Assembly (NCBI GenBank): GCA_963921195.1
Contig: OY992539.1
Location: 216,114,314 to 216,178,313 of the forward strand
Length of the DNA: 64,000 nt
Source of the DNA: Pegoplata infirma
Lineage: Eukaryota > Arthropoda > Insecta > Diptera > Anthomyiidae
Direction: 5' to 3'
The notes under the pieces: generated by a model
Seen by the model: the letters and a program-made list of their open reading frames with translations, nothing else
Database searches by the model: none
Told to the model about the DNA's origin: nothing
Made by a program: the position numbers and the translations under genes
Part shown: positions 43,973 through 56,515 of the stretch, piece after piece
How positions within the stretch are numbered: the stretch's first letter is position 1
Layout of the letters: every line of letters begins with the position of its first letter

Positions 43973-46900
43973 ATGGCAGCACAATTTACAGCACAAGGTG
44001 GTACACCCATAACGCCAGAATTAGCTATGGTAAGGTAAATGTTGATTAGAAATATATATTTTCCTAATTAATATTTTCCTACAGGAATTACGGCAATTGG
44101 TATTTGGTACTTCTGCTATACCCATGAGAGCTGAATGGACTCAAACTCCTTTTAGTTTTGGTTCCACCAAGGAGGAATTACCGTATGGTCTAAGATCTCC
44201 TAGAAATGCTACTAGAGGTTTATTATCGGTAGTCCAGGGATTTATATTAAAAAATCTATTATTTGCTCGTAAAACTTCTAGGGCGTCCGCTATGGCAGAG
44301 TAATTAAAAAAAAACGTTTTTTATCTTCGAATTTCTTTCAAAATTTTTGATTACATAACCCACTTTATATTTCAGTCCCCTATCCCCTTCTTTAGAAATG
44401 CAGCGGGAATCTTTATTAGCTGCCTTTTTAGAAATTTTACGTTCTGTAGCTGATAAATCAAAAGTTGTAATGGTTTTACCCTCACCCGATGATGAGTGTT
44501 TTGTAGATCATAGTGCTAGTTATTTTCATGATGGCATAACGGAAAAGGTATTTTTTTTTCGCTACCACTATGTTATGTAAGCGTTTTCAATGTTAAATTC
44601 CTTTTAGCTTTACATTTTTACGCTTAATCCTAATGAAGAATTGGAATTTTTTATTAAAAGATATTATAAAAATGTAAGTTTTTAAAGAAAATTTTAAATT
44701 TTCATTTATGAAATTTTTTAAAAACGATTTTAATTTTTAGTTTACTGAAGAAGATTCTCCTGGTACTTTATTGTTTTTATATAGTGCTGTTTTGACTAGA
44801 ACTTTGGGAAAGTAAGTTTTACGATTTTTTACAGTAATTCTATTTTTATAAAAAAAGAAAACTGTAACCAAAATTTGACAGATTACACAGGCCGAACAAA
44901 TTTTAAAGAATTCGAAACCTCGAGACTAAAGTAAACTTTCCTATGGGTTTGATTCGCGTGAATCAGAATCTGTACTAAGAATTTCTCCATCACTTCAAGT
45001 TTTCGAGATATTTCTGCTAAAAGTAAACAACCCTGTTTTTTGCCATATTCGAGACGTTATAACTGCGCGAATTTCCCTTTTTAAAAACTGAAATATTTCT
45101 GAATATTCATTTCTCAACATAAGCTTTATGATTGCAAACGTGTTTTGTGAATTTTCAACTTATTATATAACTGTGCTTACAACGCCTGTCATTAGGTTTC
45201 AAAGCTCTTGAGATTTTTTAAGATCTTCCATTATTTAGTTAAAAATAAGTTCTTCAAAGCTTTTCGATTGCAAACCTGTTTTGTGGATCTTAAAATATCT
45301 TATAATTGTGCGTACAACCCCTGCCATTAAGTTTTAAAGCTCTGTAGCTTTTTAACAATATCTTTGACTAAAAACGCTGCCTCTAAACTTTCGATAAAGC
45401 TGGAGAATAGAATCAACTATTATTCAGTTCTTAAAATAAGTTCTTTAAAGCTTGAAAAGATGTATGTGAATCTTAAAATTACTTATAATTGTGCTAACAA
45501 CACCGTCAAAACGTTTTAAAGGTCTGTAGCGTTTTTTCAATATCTTCGAAAAGTAATTTCAAAGCTTCCCGAACTTTCGGTAAGCTGATTCAAAAAACAG
45601 ATTTCCTCATTTTCGATTTCGTCTACCTTTATTCTCCTTTGGCTTTTTAAACATCATATTTTGAAGAATTTCCTAAGAAGTATAGAGCTTTATGATTATT
45701 GTAAGCTCTACGATTTAATAGAGTTACCAAAATCAATGCAGATGCCATACACAATTTATAGCTCTGCAGTAATTTTTTAAGTTTCTTGACAAAATATTAA
45801 ATATCTTTGATCAAAAACTTTTACTTAAATCTCAAATAAGCTTTTTAAAGAGATGTGTGGTAAAGTTTTTTAAATATTATTTATTCGAGTTTCAAAAGCT
45901 CTAAGATTAAAAAATTTGTAATAAAAGGGGAAAAAATTGCGATTACAAACTTTCTCGCAGGAGCTTTACGCTTTTTAAAGTGATATATGGTTGACCTTTT
46001 AAAATATCTCTGGGATCTTAAAAGCTCTACCAAAACAAAACTTTAATCTATCTTTAATTTCGAATCCAGAAATCCAGTTTTTTCCAAAAATAAAGACATG
46101 CTCCATACAAAGTTTTAAGTTTTTAAATCATCGAAAAGAATCTTAAAGCTCCATGAGTAAAATAAATATTTATATCATTAATGTCAGATAAAAAATATCA
46201 CCGGAGCTTAAAAATTATGTTTGGAGATTTTCAAAGCTTTTTACTGGTTTGTTTAAGGTTTTAAGGAATTTTAATTGATGATTTTCTAATTTAAAATAAT
46301 TTTTTTTTTTGAATTTTAATTAATTGAAGGGCTTATTGTAAAAACTCGATAAGCAACATTTCATTTTATGGTGGTTTTTGCCTTAAAACTTTAAAAATAA
46401 TGTAGAAAATGTAACTTTTGCAGAACTTTTATTCTCAATATACTTGTATAATGGGTCAAAGCAAGACTTCTGCCAAAAATCTGTCAACAGAACATCAGCA
46501 GAAGGCGAAAAACACGAAAAAATAAAATGTTGCTTATCAAGTTCTTGCAGTAAGCCCTTCAATTGATGTTTTGCGAACTTCAATTTATCCTTCTCAAGTT
46601 TTCTTTTTCAAACCGAATTTTAAAATTTCTAATTAGTGGGAATTCCGGTATTCCCGGTTCTAGATATATTCCCGGTTCTGATCCTGGTACCGGTTCTCAG
46701 AAAACAAAAAATACTAAACCATAAATATTTATATTACACCATTTAATCAGTGTTTCAGAAATATTTAGTTGTGTTTGTAAAATTATTTAAAAATCATGTA
46801 ACTATTTTTTCTTAAATTCATAAAAAAAAAATGGAAATGGTGTTTTTTTCATTTTTTGTATATTTTTTGGTAAAAGCAAAGAAAAAATTTTAATTGCACA

Positions 46901-48017
46901 AAATTTTAGAAAATATAGTTACCGGTAGTCCCGGGGATACCGGTAATACCAGAACCTGAACCGGGAATAATTTAAGAACCGGGAAACCGGTACCATTTCC
47001 CGGTAATACCGAGAACCGGGAATACCGGTATTCCCGGTTCAACAGTACTGACCGTAGGCACTATTTCTAATACAGCTTTTCGAACTTGAATCAATGTTTT
47101 TCTAACTAAACCTAAAAATGGCATAAAGCACAAAAAACTTTGAGGATCAGGCCATGTAGATTTAAAGTCCTTAAAAAGATTGGGACTAGAATTAACTACT
47201 CAAAATTTGGATTTAATGGACTAAAGATACGATAAGACGACATAAACGAACCGTCCCAATATCATGTTTTGCAAATTTCAGAGTACGCAGTGATTTAGAT
47301 TCTACTAAGGTAGTACCCTTGACAATGAGCAACAATGAGGAGGGTTCCTTAATGATAGTGACACTTTTACTTACCGGCCGAGCAACTCCATATATACACA
47401 ATGGTGTTATAAATGTGGGTGATGAAAATAGCTATGTAAGTAATTTTCTTCTCTGGAAATTACAGTTTTAAATTATGGAATTTCCCCTCCCCTTCAAGGC
47501 CTCTCCACAATATGGCATTTTAAAAAGATGTGCTGTCGGTTTGCTACTATGGGAAAATGATGGCGGCCAAGGCCAGTTAAATACAGTTGTAGCTCGTCAA
47601 CCTGGATCTCGTTTAAAAACTCCTAACTATCCCATATGGATAACATCTTGTGCTGGCCATTTTGGTGTTATGTTTAATAAAAATCCTGAGTTACTGCGTA
47701 ATTATCATGCTGAATCTAGATTTGACTTATATTATTATAGTTGTTCGGGACGCGAAATATCCATGACTATAGATAATCGTGTTTATAATGAAACAGCGAC
47801 TGGCATGCTAGAGAGGCAAGCATCATCAACGGAAAATACTTCTCTCTCGGGTAAACCTTCAAAAGATGAAAACTCTGGTAAAGAAGAAGCGGTTAAGGAA
47901 GAGCCCACGGTGAATACACCAATACATAAATTAGTACATACTAAATGGGAAGAGGCTCAAATTAAATTTCATGTACAACCATCAATGTTAAGTTATTTAT
48001 TTAGTACACAGCAATAA
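43973..48017 (+). CDS. MINDY-4-like protein, predicted inactive deubiquitinase
   Basis: The MINDY family are K48-chain-selective cysteine deubiquitinases. Exons 43973-44029, 44085-44299, 44376-44547, 44608-44673, 44741-44811, 47282-47435 and 47499-48017 join in phase to 417 residues. Family signatures: GLLSVVQGFILKNLLF (the region after the catalytic Cys), FLYSAVLTRTLGK, LMIVTLLLTGRATPYIHNGV, LKTPNYPIWI, SCAGHFGVMF (catalytic His block) and FDLYYYSC. In active members the first block reads GGPC before it; here it is NATR, so the catalytic Cys is Arg while the His remains. The residues before the block (SFGSTKEELPYGLRSP) resemble MINDY-4. The N-terminal disordered region of vertebrate MINDY-4 is absent. 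AATAAA at 48111-48116. Two donors are possible for exon 1 (44029, or 8 bases on); the first keeps phase. Confidence 0.9.
44812..46321 (+). other. MINDY-like intron, GCTCT/AAGCTTT-rich part
   Basis: Words such as AAAGCTCTGTAGCTTTTT, TTAAAGCTTTTCGA and AGCTTTATGATTG recur every 60-120 bp. No exon seen. Confidence 0.5.
46326..46560. mobile_element. TIR-bounded MITE, 235 bp, flanked by AATT
   Basis: GAAGGGCTTATTGTAAAAAC at the left corresponds to the complement of GTTCTTGCAGTAAGCCCTTC at the right, and similarity continues through GATAAGCAACATTT. AATT on both sides (46322-46325, 46561-46564) is a possible 4-bp target duplication. In the long intron of the MINDY-like gene. Confidence 0.75.
46634..47063. 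mobile_element. hAT-like MITE, 430 bp, TSD TTTCTAAT
   Basis: Starts TAGTGGGAATTCCGG and ends CCGTAGGCACTA; exact 8-bp duplication TTTCTAAT at 46626-46633 and 47064-47071. Both ends carry stacked ACCGGTATTCCCGGTTCT-type repeats, which gives a GC-rich pocket in AT-rich intron. A close relative lies at 52502-52884. It ends about 220 bp before MINDY-like exon 6. Confidence 0.9.
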
Positions 48018-48564
48018 GGAGAGAAACAAAAAGAGGAATGAGAGATTTAAAAAAAATTAAAAGAAAATGCTTATAATATAGCATTAAACCATAAATTTCT
48101 AGAGATATGAAAATAAAGTTCTTACTTTCAACATCGTCTATTTAGGCTTTTGCTTTTTAAGCTTTAATAAGTAGTTTTTAAGATCAAATATTTTCAATAA
48201 ATCCATTAAAAGCTTTTGAACTCAATTTGCAACCTTATTAAAAGTCTTTTTTATTTCTTAAATAAAATTCGGTTGAAGTATACTGAATTAGGAATGTGTT
48301 ACTCTGGAGAATGGCTGCTGGTTAGCAGGACTCCATTTCGCCTATCGCACACTCCAGTTTTTCAGGGATGGTTCGAAATGTATGTTTGTGTTAAAGCTGC
48401 TGGCTAAATAGGGTAAGCGGGCAGCCTTTTGTTGAGTCAAATAGATTTCATAAAGAAAGAAAAAGTCGACTTTCTTTTTATAGAACCCTATCAGAAAAAG
48501 TCTGGAAAGTTATAAGTAATTCTGAAAAATTTTGGTTAATAAAGAAACATTTAACATTAAAAAT

Positions 48565-49060
48565 AACAAGTAAAAAATTAAATTCGGCCTTGCCGAATGT
48601 ATTGATACCCTCCACAACGTAAAAAAAGATTTTTTGGAAAAAACAAAAATTAAAAAAAAAAAATCCGCTAAAAAACTTTGGGTGAAAAAAAAATCCGCGA
48701 AAACTTTTTTTTTTAACAATGTATTTGTATTGGTTAAAATACCATTCGGTGATCAATTCTGTTGACATGTGTCAACCAGCAGTCGAATTAAAGCATTTTG
48801 TATTTTTAGGTTATGTTGAATTTATCAAAATTTTCGGGGTGTCCTTACATTTTCTTTCATAACTTTTGAACCGCTGAACCGATTTTGCTCAAATGCAATA
48901 CCAAACCACTAAGGACAAAAACAATCTGATAAATACTTCCGTATATTATCACCATTTTCATAGGCGGACACCGCTAGAATGTCTTAGACCGATATTTCGA
49001 TGCGTTATAAACGGAATGACAAACTTATATATACCCTCTATCACTAAGTGGAGGGTATAA
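48565..49060 (-). mobile_element. DINE-1/Helentron-like repeat, family A, reversed
   Basis: The plus strand begins AACAAGTAAAAAATTAAATT, then GCCGAATGTATTGATACCCT, and ends with the hairpin ATACCCTCTATCACTAAGTG-GAGGGTAT. The (GTCY)n tract is nearly lost in this copy. Confidence 0.65.
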
Positions 49061-50250
49061 AAATATGAGAACATTTTTAAAAAATTCAGAAAAACCCAAA
49101 AAAAATCTCAAGTATTGTAAAGGGTATTTTTGATTTGGCACTACCATTTTGAATTAAAACTGCAATAATTTTTAAAGTCTTTTTATATTGGTTTGTTTAT
49201 TTTCATATCATAAAAATATAATAAAAGTATTTTTATTTGAAGATTTTCAATACGAGTTATTTTTAATATTTTATACATGTCTTTTTAATTAATATTTTTT
49301 GGGGTTATAATATTTTTTTTTTGTTAAGTTTTTTCATTTTAAATTTTTCGAATATGTAAAACATATGCTAACTAAAAAATTTTTAATTCCTGTTGGAAAT
49401 TTTATATTTTTTTTTTTTAATGGAAAAAGTTTTTTATTTTAAAATGTTTTTTTTTATTAAATTGTGTATAAATTACAATTTTTTGTGTTTTCTTTTCTGA
49501 GGTATTTACAATATTTAAAAAGAGACAAGTCAAAAAGATAACCAAACGAAGAGTTTGAATTAAGGCCTTTGAATTATTCATTTTGACAGTTTTACAGAAG
49601 TGCAGCAATGGCAGCGGCATTTTAAAATTCTTATCAAGGCAATGCACAGCGCAGTGTCACTGAAACTGCTTCAATGTGTTTAGAGTTTTTGAGCAGACAA
49701 TTTAAATTTGGTATTTTACTCAAAATCATTTATTTTTAACATTTCTTAAATATTTATACTGAAATATTTTTGCCATAAACTTCGAAATAATGGTCCTTAG
49801 TGTTTCGATTCGGAGGACCATATTTTAAAACATTTAACCTCAAACTTTTTTTGTCACTTCTTCGTCTGGCTATAAGAATATGTTTTATTAGTTAATGGTA
49901 GACATACATAAATAGTTTTTATTTTATTTTTTAATACTTAAAAATAACTTAAGTACAATTTTGAAAAGAGTATACATAAGTTGATGTTTTAAAAAAAATA
50001 TATGTCATGAACATTTTGCGTATTCCAATATTTAAAATTTGTCATCAATTAAAATTTTAAAAAAAAATTAACAATTTGCAAAAAAAATAAAATAAAAAGA
50101 TATGTTGAAGTCTTTTTTTCCTAAAATGTTGATATATCAAGTTAAACTCTTAATTTTGAAGCTCTAGAAATATAATTTAAAAATTAAATTTGGTTTAAAA
50201 ATTTAAATTGTTTAAATATTTTTTTGAATTCTTTATAAAAGATAATTTTA
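49061..50250. other. AT-rich intergenic sequence, no gene seen
   Basis: Long A/T runs. No conserved reading frame, TIR pair or tandem repeat recognised before the minisatellite begins. Confidence 0.4.
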
Positions 50251-51412
50251 AATAAAAGGTACTGTTAAAAAAAATTTACTTTTTAATAAAAGGTACTTTT
50301 TAATAAAAGGTACTTTTTAATAAAAGGTACTTTTATAAAAGGTACTTTTTTATAAATGGTACTTTTTAATAAAAGGTACTTTTTAATAAAAGGTACTTTT
50401 AATAAAAAGTACTTTTTTAATAAAAGGTACTTTTTAATAAAAGGTACTTTTTAATGAAAGGTACTTTTTAATAAAAGGTACTTTAAAATAAAAGGTACTT
50501 TTTAATAAAAGGTACTTTTTAATAAAAGGTACTTTTTAATAAAAGGTACTTTTTAATAAAAGGTACTTTTTAATAAAAGGTACTTTTAAATAAAAAGTAC
50601 TTTTTAACAAAAGGTAATTTTTAATAAAAGGTACTTTTTAATAAAAGGTATTTTTAAAAAAATGTGCTTTTTAATAAAATCTACTTTTTAATAAAAGGTA
50701 CTTTTTAATAAGGGTACTTTTTAATAAAGGGTACTTTTAAATAAAAGGTACTTTTTAATAAAAGGTACTTTTTAATAAAAGATACTTTTTAATAAAAGGT
50801 ACTTTTTAATAAAAGGTACTTTTTAATAAGAGGTACTTTTTTATAAAAGGTACTTTTTAATAAAAGGTACTTTTTAATAAAATGTACTTTTTAATAAAAG
50901 GTACTTTTTAATAAAAGGTGCTTTTTAATTAAAGGTACTTTTTAATAAAAGGTACTTTTTAATAAAAGGTACTTTTAAATAAAAAGTACTTTTTAACAAA
51001 AGGTAATTTTTAATAAAAGGTACTTTTTAATAAAAGGTATTTTTAAAAAAATGTGCTTTTTAATAAAATCTACTTTTTAATAAAGGGTACTTTTTAATAA
51101 AAGGTACGTTTTAATAAAAGGTGCTTTTTAATAAACAGGTACTTTTTAATAATAGGTACTTTTTAATAAAAGATACTTTTTAATAAATGGTAATTTTTAA
51201 TAAAAGGTACTTTTTAATAAAAGGTACTTTTTAATAAAAGGTACTTTTTAATAAAAGGTACTTTTTAATAAAAGGTACTTTTTAATAAAAGGTACTTTTT
51301 AATAAAAGGTTCTTTTTAATAAATGGTACTTTTTAATAAAAGGTACTTTTTAATAAAAAGGTACTTTTTAATAAAAAGGTACTTTTAATTAAAAGGTACT
51401 TTTTAATAAAAG
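50250..51412. repeat. 17-bp minisatellite, left block
   Basis: Tandem units of AATAAAAGGTACTTTTT, about 68 copies, with point variants and length variants. A block of variant units (GGTACTTTTAAATAAAAAGTACTTTTTAACAAAAGGTAATTTTTAAT, here given by its words AAAAAGTAC, TAACAAAAGGTAA and AAAATGTGC) occurs twice, near 50570-50680 and 50960-51070, showing internal segmental duplication. The unit is nearly palindromic around GTAC. No spacers. Confidence 0.95.
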
Positions 51413-51771
51413 CCCGAGTAAAAATAAACATATATTACAATATATAACTTGATACAAACATAATATATCATATATGATTATATATCCCGTAGGATATTTT
51501 CTAAATTTTTTAAATGCAATCATATGCAGTTATATGTAATTTAATCATGATTCGGATTAAAAGGTGTACGGTTGATATAATTATATAAAATCATATGAGG
51601 GTCAATACAAAATTTGTTTTTCTGTATAATTTAATACAAAATTATATATAGCTTATTCTGTTCCATACAAAACTATATGTTTCCAATTAACCAAAATTTT
51701 TCTAAGTTTTTTAGGCAAAGTATAAGAAACTTTTTAAAATGTTCCTAAACATTTCTTGTTAGGGTTATGTA

Positions 51772-53112
51772 CAGCGTTGCCAGAATTTGAAAACAAAAAA
51801 AAGCTAGATTTTTTCTAAAAACCCGCTAAAAAAAGCTAAAAAATTTGAAAAAAAGCTAAAAAATAAAGCTAAATTTTTTTAATTGATTTAAATTTGCTTT
51901 TTCTTAGCAAAATGGGGATCTGTTATTCCTTCTATAGCATATTTAGGACTAAAATTAGGCTTATTAATAAACAAAATATTGAAATATAACAAATCTTTAT
52001 AAATTTGAAAAAAAAAAAAATATGTTTCCGAAAATTTTGAATGCTGGTACATATCAATAAATATTAAAAATAATACAATCACGAAAATCTTTAACGTTAA
52101 CAAATTTAAAGTGCAAAATTTCAAAACGTTGTGTATAAATTTTCAAATAAATCAAAAAAAAAATTTTTAAATACAATTTAGATTTTTTTTTGATTTTTTC
52201 AATTGCATTTCAGAATTTCTTTAATACATTCGAAGATTTCTAAATATTTAGAAAAACAGTTTGTAAATATGTATGTACATCAAAACTATTTCCAACAATT
52301 TTTCAGGAAATACAAACAATATTAAAAAAAAAATACAAATACATTGCAGAAATCTTCATTTATATTTTAAAAATTTTCAATTTTATTTCACAAAATACTA
52401 AATTTGTTTAAGAAACTTCTTCATACGTTTCAAAAATTTTATTTTTTTAAATTTATATTTAAGAAATTTCCATGTTCTGAAATATAATTTTGTTTTTGAA
52501 CTAGTGCCCCCATTTCCCGGTTCTCGGTATTCCCGGTTCTGATTCTGGTACCGGTTCTCAAAAACCAAAAAAATACTATACCATAAAAAATTTAAATTAC
52601 ACTAAAAATATTTAACTATTTTTTTCATAAATTCATAAAAAAAAAGGAAATTGTGTTTTTTTTATAAAAGCGAAGAAAAAATTTGAATTGTACAAAATTT
52701 TACAAAATAGACATACCGGTCCCGGGAATACCGGTTATACCGTCAGAACCGGATCCGGGAATACCGGTATTCCCGGGAATACCGGGAGCAATTCAAGAAC
52801 CGGGAAACCGGTACCATTTCCTGACAATACCGAGAACCGGGAATACCGGTATTCAGGGTTCTACGGTACTGACCGTAGGCACTATTTTGAACACAACTAG
52901 AAATTTTTTTAAGTAAAAATTTACGTTACTTCTCTTTTTACTTTGATATTTAATGAAAAAATTAAAAAAAAAGTCTGAAAAAAGCTGAAAAAAAGCCAAA
53001 AAAATTTCAAAAAAAGCTAAAAAATCCGCTTAAAGCTAAAAGCAAAATTTTCCCGCGAAAAATTTTAAAAAAAGCTAAATCTAGCGGGAAAAAAGCTAAA
53101 TTGGCAACGCTG
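51772..53112. mobile_element. Non-autonomous hAT-like element, 1,341 bp, TSD GTTATGTA
   Basis: Starts CAGCGTTGCCAGAATTT and ends AAATTGGCAACGCTG; exact duplication GTTATGTA at 51764-51771 and 53113-53120. Subterminal AAAAAGCTAAAAA words and CCCGCTA/TAGCGGG recur near both ends, as in the 24765 element, to which it looks related. No intact transposase. It contains the 383-bp MITE at 52502. Confidence 0.9.
52502..52884. mobile_element. hAT-like MITE, 383 bp, TSD TTTTGAAC
   Basis: Starts TAGTGCCCCCATTTCCCGG and ends CTGACCGTAGGCACTA; exact duplication TTTTGAAC at 52494-52501 and 52885-52892. Same family as 46634-47063: shared TTCTGGTACCGGTTCTCA, AATACCGGTATTCCCGG and ACTGACCGTAGGCACTATTT. Innermost member of the nest. 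Confidence 0.9.
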
Positions 53113-53449
53113 GTTATGTATATCACCTATCTGGTTCGAAGCGTACCCAAACATTTTTTTTGTTTTTGAAAATTATATGTTTGGTGAATGTATCGTTGAC
53201 CTGTGGTGTATCTCAACCAAAAAACACCAGGATTTTATATGTTTTTGTGCAATTAGATCTAATTAGATCCACCAATATAAGGCAATGTCTGGTCAAAACT
53301 CGGATGAAATCAAATCATATTTTATACAAGTAGATCTTTTTTAATGCAAAAACATCCACCATTATTCGGATCAAATTGCGTATTAATATATATTGTGTCA
53401 TATATCATTATATATTGCATCATATAAAAATTTTTACTCGGGAGGTATG

Positions 53450-56400
53450 AAAAGGTAAAAAATGTACTTTTTAATAAAATGTACTTTTTAATAAAATGTA
53501 CTTTTTAATAAATGGTACTTTTTAATAAAAGGTACTTTTAAATAAAAGGTACTTTTAAATAAAAGGTACTTTTAAATAAAAGGTACTTTTTAATAAAAGG
53601 TACTTTTTAATAAAAGGTACTTTTTAATAAAAGGTACTTTTTAATAAAAGGTACTTTTTAATAAAAGGTATTTTTTAATAAAAGGTACTTTTTAATAAAA
53701 GGTACTTTTTAATAAAAGGTACTTTTTAATAAAAGGTACTTTTTAATAAAAGGTACTTTTCAATAAAAGGTACTTTTTAATAAAAGGTACTTTTTAATAA
53801 AAGGTACTTTTTAATAAAAGGTACTTTTTAATAAAAGGTACTTTTTAATAAAAGGTACTTTTTAATAAAAGGTACTTTTTAATAAAAGGTACTTTTTAAT
53901 AAAAGGTACTTTTTAATAAAAGGTACTTTTTAATAAAAGGTACTTTTTAATAAAAGGTACTTTTTAATAAAAGGTACTTTTTAATAAAAGGTACTTTTTA
54001 ATAAAAGGTACTTTTTAATAAAAAGTAGTTTTTAATAAAAGGTAGTTTTTAATAAAAGGTACTTTTTAATAAAAGGTACTTTTTAGTAAAAGGTACTTTT
54101 TAATAAAAGGTACTTTTTAATAAAAGGTACTTTTTAATAAAAGGTACTTTTTAATAAAAGGTACTTTTTAATAAAAGGTACTTTTTAATAGAAGGTTCTT
54201 TTTAATACAAGGTACTTTTTAATAAAAGGTACTTTTTAACAAAAGGTACTTTTTAACAAAAGGTACTTTTTAATAATAGGAACTTTTTAATAAAAGGTAC
54301 TTTTTAATAAAATGTACTTTTTAATAAATGGTACTTTTTGCTGAAAGGTACTTTTCAATAATAGGTACATTTTAATTAAAGGTACATACCTTTTAAAAAG
54401 GTACTGTTTAATAAAATGTACATATAATAAAACTTACTTTTTAATAAAAATTTCTTTTTAATAAAATTACTTTTTAATAAAAGGTACTTTTCAACAGATG
54501 GTTTTAAAGGTACTTTTTTAACAAAAGGTACTTTTTAATAAAAGGTAATTTTTAATAAAAAGTACTTTTTAATAAAAGGTACTTTTTAATAAAAGGTAAT
54601 TTTTAGTAAAATATACTTTTAATAAAAGGTACTTGTTAATAAAAGGTGCTTTTTAATAATAAAAGGTACTTTTTAATCAAATAGTATTTTTAATAAAAGG
54701 TTCTTTTTCATAAATGCTACTTTTTAATAAAAGTCACTTTTTAATAAAAGGTACTTTTCAATCAAAAGTTACTTTTTAATAAAAGGTAATTATTAATAAA
54801 AGGTACTTTTTAATAAAATAGACTTTTTAATAAAATAGCCTTTTTAATAAAAAAGACTTTTTAATAAAAGGTACTTTTTAATAAAGGGTACTTTTTAATA
54901 AAAGGTACTTTTTAATAAAAGGTACTTTTTAATAAAAGGTACTTTTTAATAAAAGGTACTTTTTATTAAAAGGTACTTTTTAGTAAAATGTACTTTTTAA
55001 TAAAAGTTACTTTTTAATAAGAGGTACGTTTTAATAAAAGATGCTTTTTAATAAACAGGTACTTTTTAATAAAAAGTACTTTTAAATAAAAGGTACTTTT
55101 AAATAAAAATAATAATTTAATAAAAAGGTACTTTTTAATAAAAAGGTACTTTTTAATAAAAAGGTACTTTTTAATAAAAGTTCCTTTTTAATAAAAGGTA
55201 CTTTTTAATAAAAGGTAATTTTTAATAAAAGGTACTTTTTTATAAAATGGTACTTTTTAATTAAAGGTACTTTTGAACAAAAAATTTTTTTTAATAAAAA
55301 GGTACTTTTTTGTAAATGGTACTTTTTTTGTAAAGTTTATTTTTTTTAAATGATACTTTTTAATAAAAGGTACTTTTGAATAAAAGGTACTTTTTAATAA
55401 AAGGTACTTTTTAATAAAAGGTACTTTTGAATAAAAGGTACTTTTTAATAAAAGGTACTTTTTAATAAAAGGTACTTTTTAATAAAAGGTACTTTTTTGA
55501 TAAAAGGTACTTTTTAATAAAAAATACTTTTTAATAAAAGGTACTTTTTAATAAAAAGATACTTTTTAATAAAAGGTACTTTTAAAAAAAAAATGTACTT
55601 TTTAAAAAAAGGTACTTTTTAATAAAAGGTACTTTTTAATAAAAGGTACTTTTTAATAAAAGGTACTTTTTAATAAAAGGTACTTTTTAATAAAAGGTAC
55701 TTTTTAATAAAAGGTACTTTTTAATAAAAGGTACTTTTTAATAAAAGGTACTTTTTAATAAAAGGTACTTTTTAATAAAAGGTACTTTTTAATAAAAGGT
55801 ACTTTTTAATAAAAGGTACTTTTTAATAAAAGGTACTTTTTAATAAAAGGTACTTTTTAATAAAAGGTACTTTTTAATAAAAGGTACTTTTTAATAAAAG
55901 GTACTTTTTAATAAAAGGTACTTTTTAATAAAAGGTACTTTTTAATAAAAGGTACTTTTTAATAAAAGGTATTTTTTAATAAAAGGTACTTTTTAATAAA
56001 AGGTACTTTTTATTAAAAGGTACTTTTTAATAAATGGTACTTTTTAATAAAAGGTACTTTTTAATAAAAGGTACTTTGTAATAAAAGGTACTTTTTAATA
56101 AAAGGTACTTTTTAATAAAAGGTACTTTTTAATAAAAGGTACTTTTTAATAAAAGGTACTTTTTAATAAAAGGTACTTTTTAATAAAAGGTACTTTTTAA
56201 TAAAAGGTACTTTTTAATAAAAGGTACTTTTTAATAAAAGGTACTTTTTAATAAAAGGTACTTTTTAATAAAAGGTACTTTTTAATAAAAGGTACTTTTT
56301 AAAAAAAGGTACTTTTTAAAAAAAGGTACTTTTTAAAAAAGGTACTTTTTAATAAAAGGTACTTTTTAATTAAATGTACTTTTTAAGAAAAGGTACTTTT

Positions 56401-56515
56401 TAGTAAAAGGTACTTTTTAATAAAAGGTACCTTTTAATAAAAGTTACTTTTTAATAAAAGGTACCTTTTTATAAAAGGTACTTTTTTATAAAAGGTACTT
56501 TTTAATAAAAGATGC
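53450..56515. repeat. 17-bp minisatellite, right block
   Basis: The same unit as the left block, about 180 copies. Long homogeneous runs (53570-54180, 55610-56300) alternate with scrambled zones (54280-55330) that contain many indels and substitutions. The block fades out at 56515 into unique AT-rich DNA. The G of the unit lies on the plus strand throughout, so the array is one orientation. Confidence 0.95.

Larger units (their letters stand above)
51413..53442. mobile_element. TIR element inserted in the minisatellite, itself interrupted
   Basis: Left end CCCGAGTAAAAATAAACATA; right end, complemented, CCCGAGTAAAAATTTTTATA. The 359-bp left arm and 330-bp right arm are rich in ATATATNATATGATT words. 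Removing the inner hAT-like insertion leaves about 681 bp. Flanks are minisatellite on both sides (AATAAAAG / AGGTATGAAAAGG); no clear target duplication longer than AG. Confidence 0.8.

Noticed and set aside
48478..48768. Phe-rich minus-strand frames
   Set aside because: They are A/T runs within a reversed DINE-like element.
52683..52916. Open frames with VPGIPV / GNTGIPGNTG repeats, resembling a collagen- or elastin-like protein
   Set aside because: They are translations of the ACCGGGAATACCGGTATTCCCGG ends of a MITE with exact target duplications, and have no splice or start context.
50250..56515. CRISPR-like regular array
   Set aside because: Units are contiguous 17-mers with no spacers, in animal nuclear DNA; it is a minisatellite.
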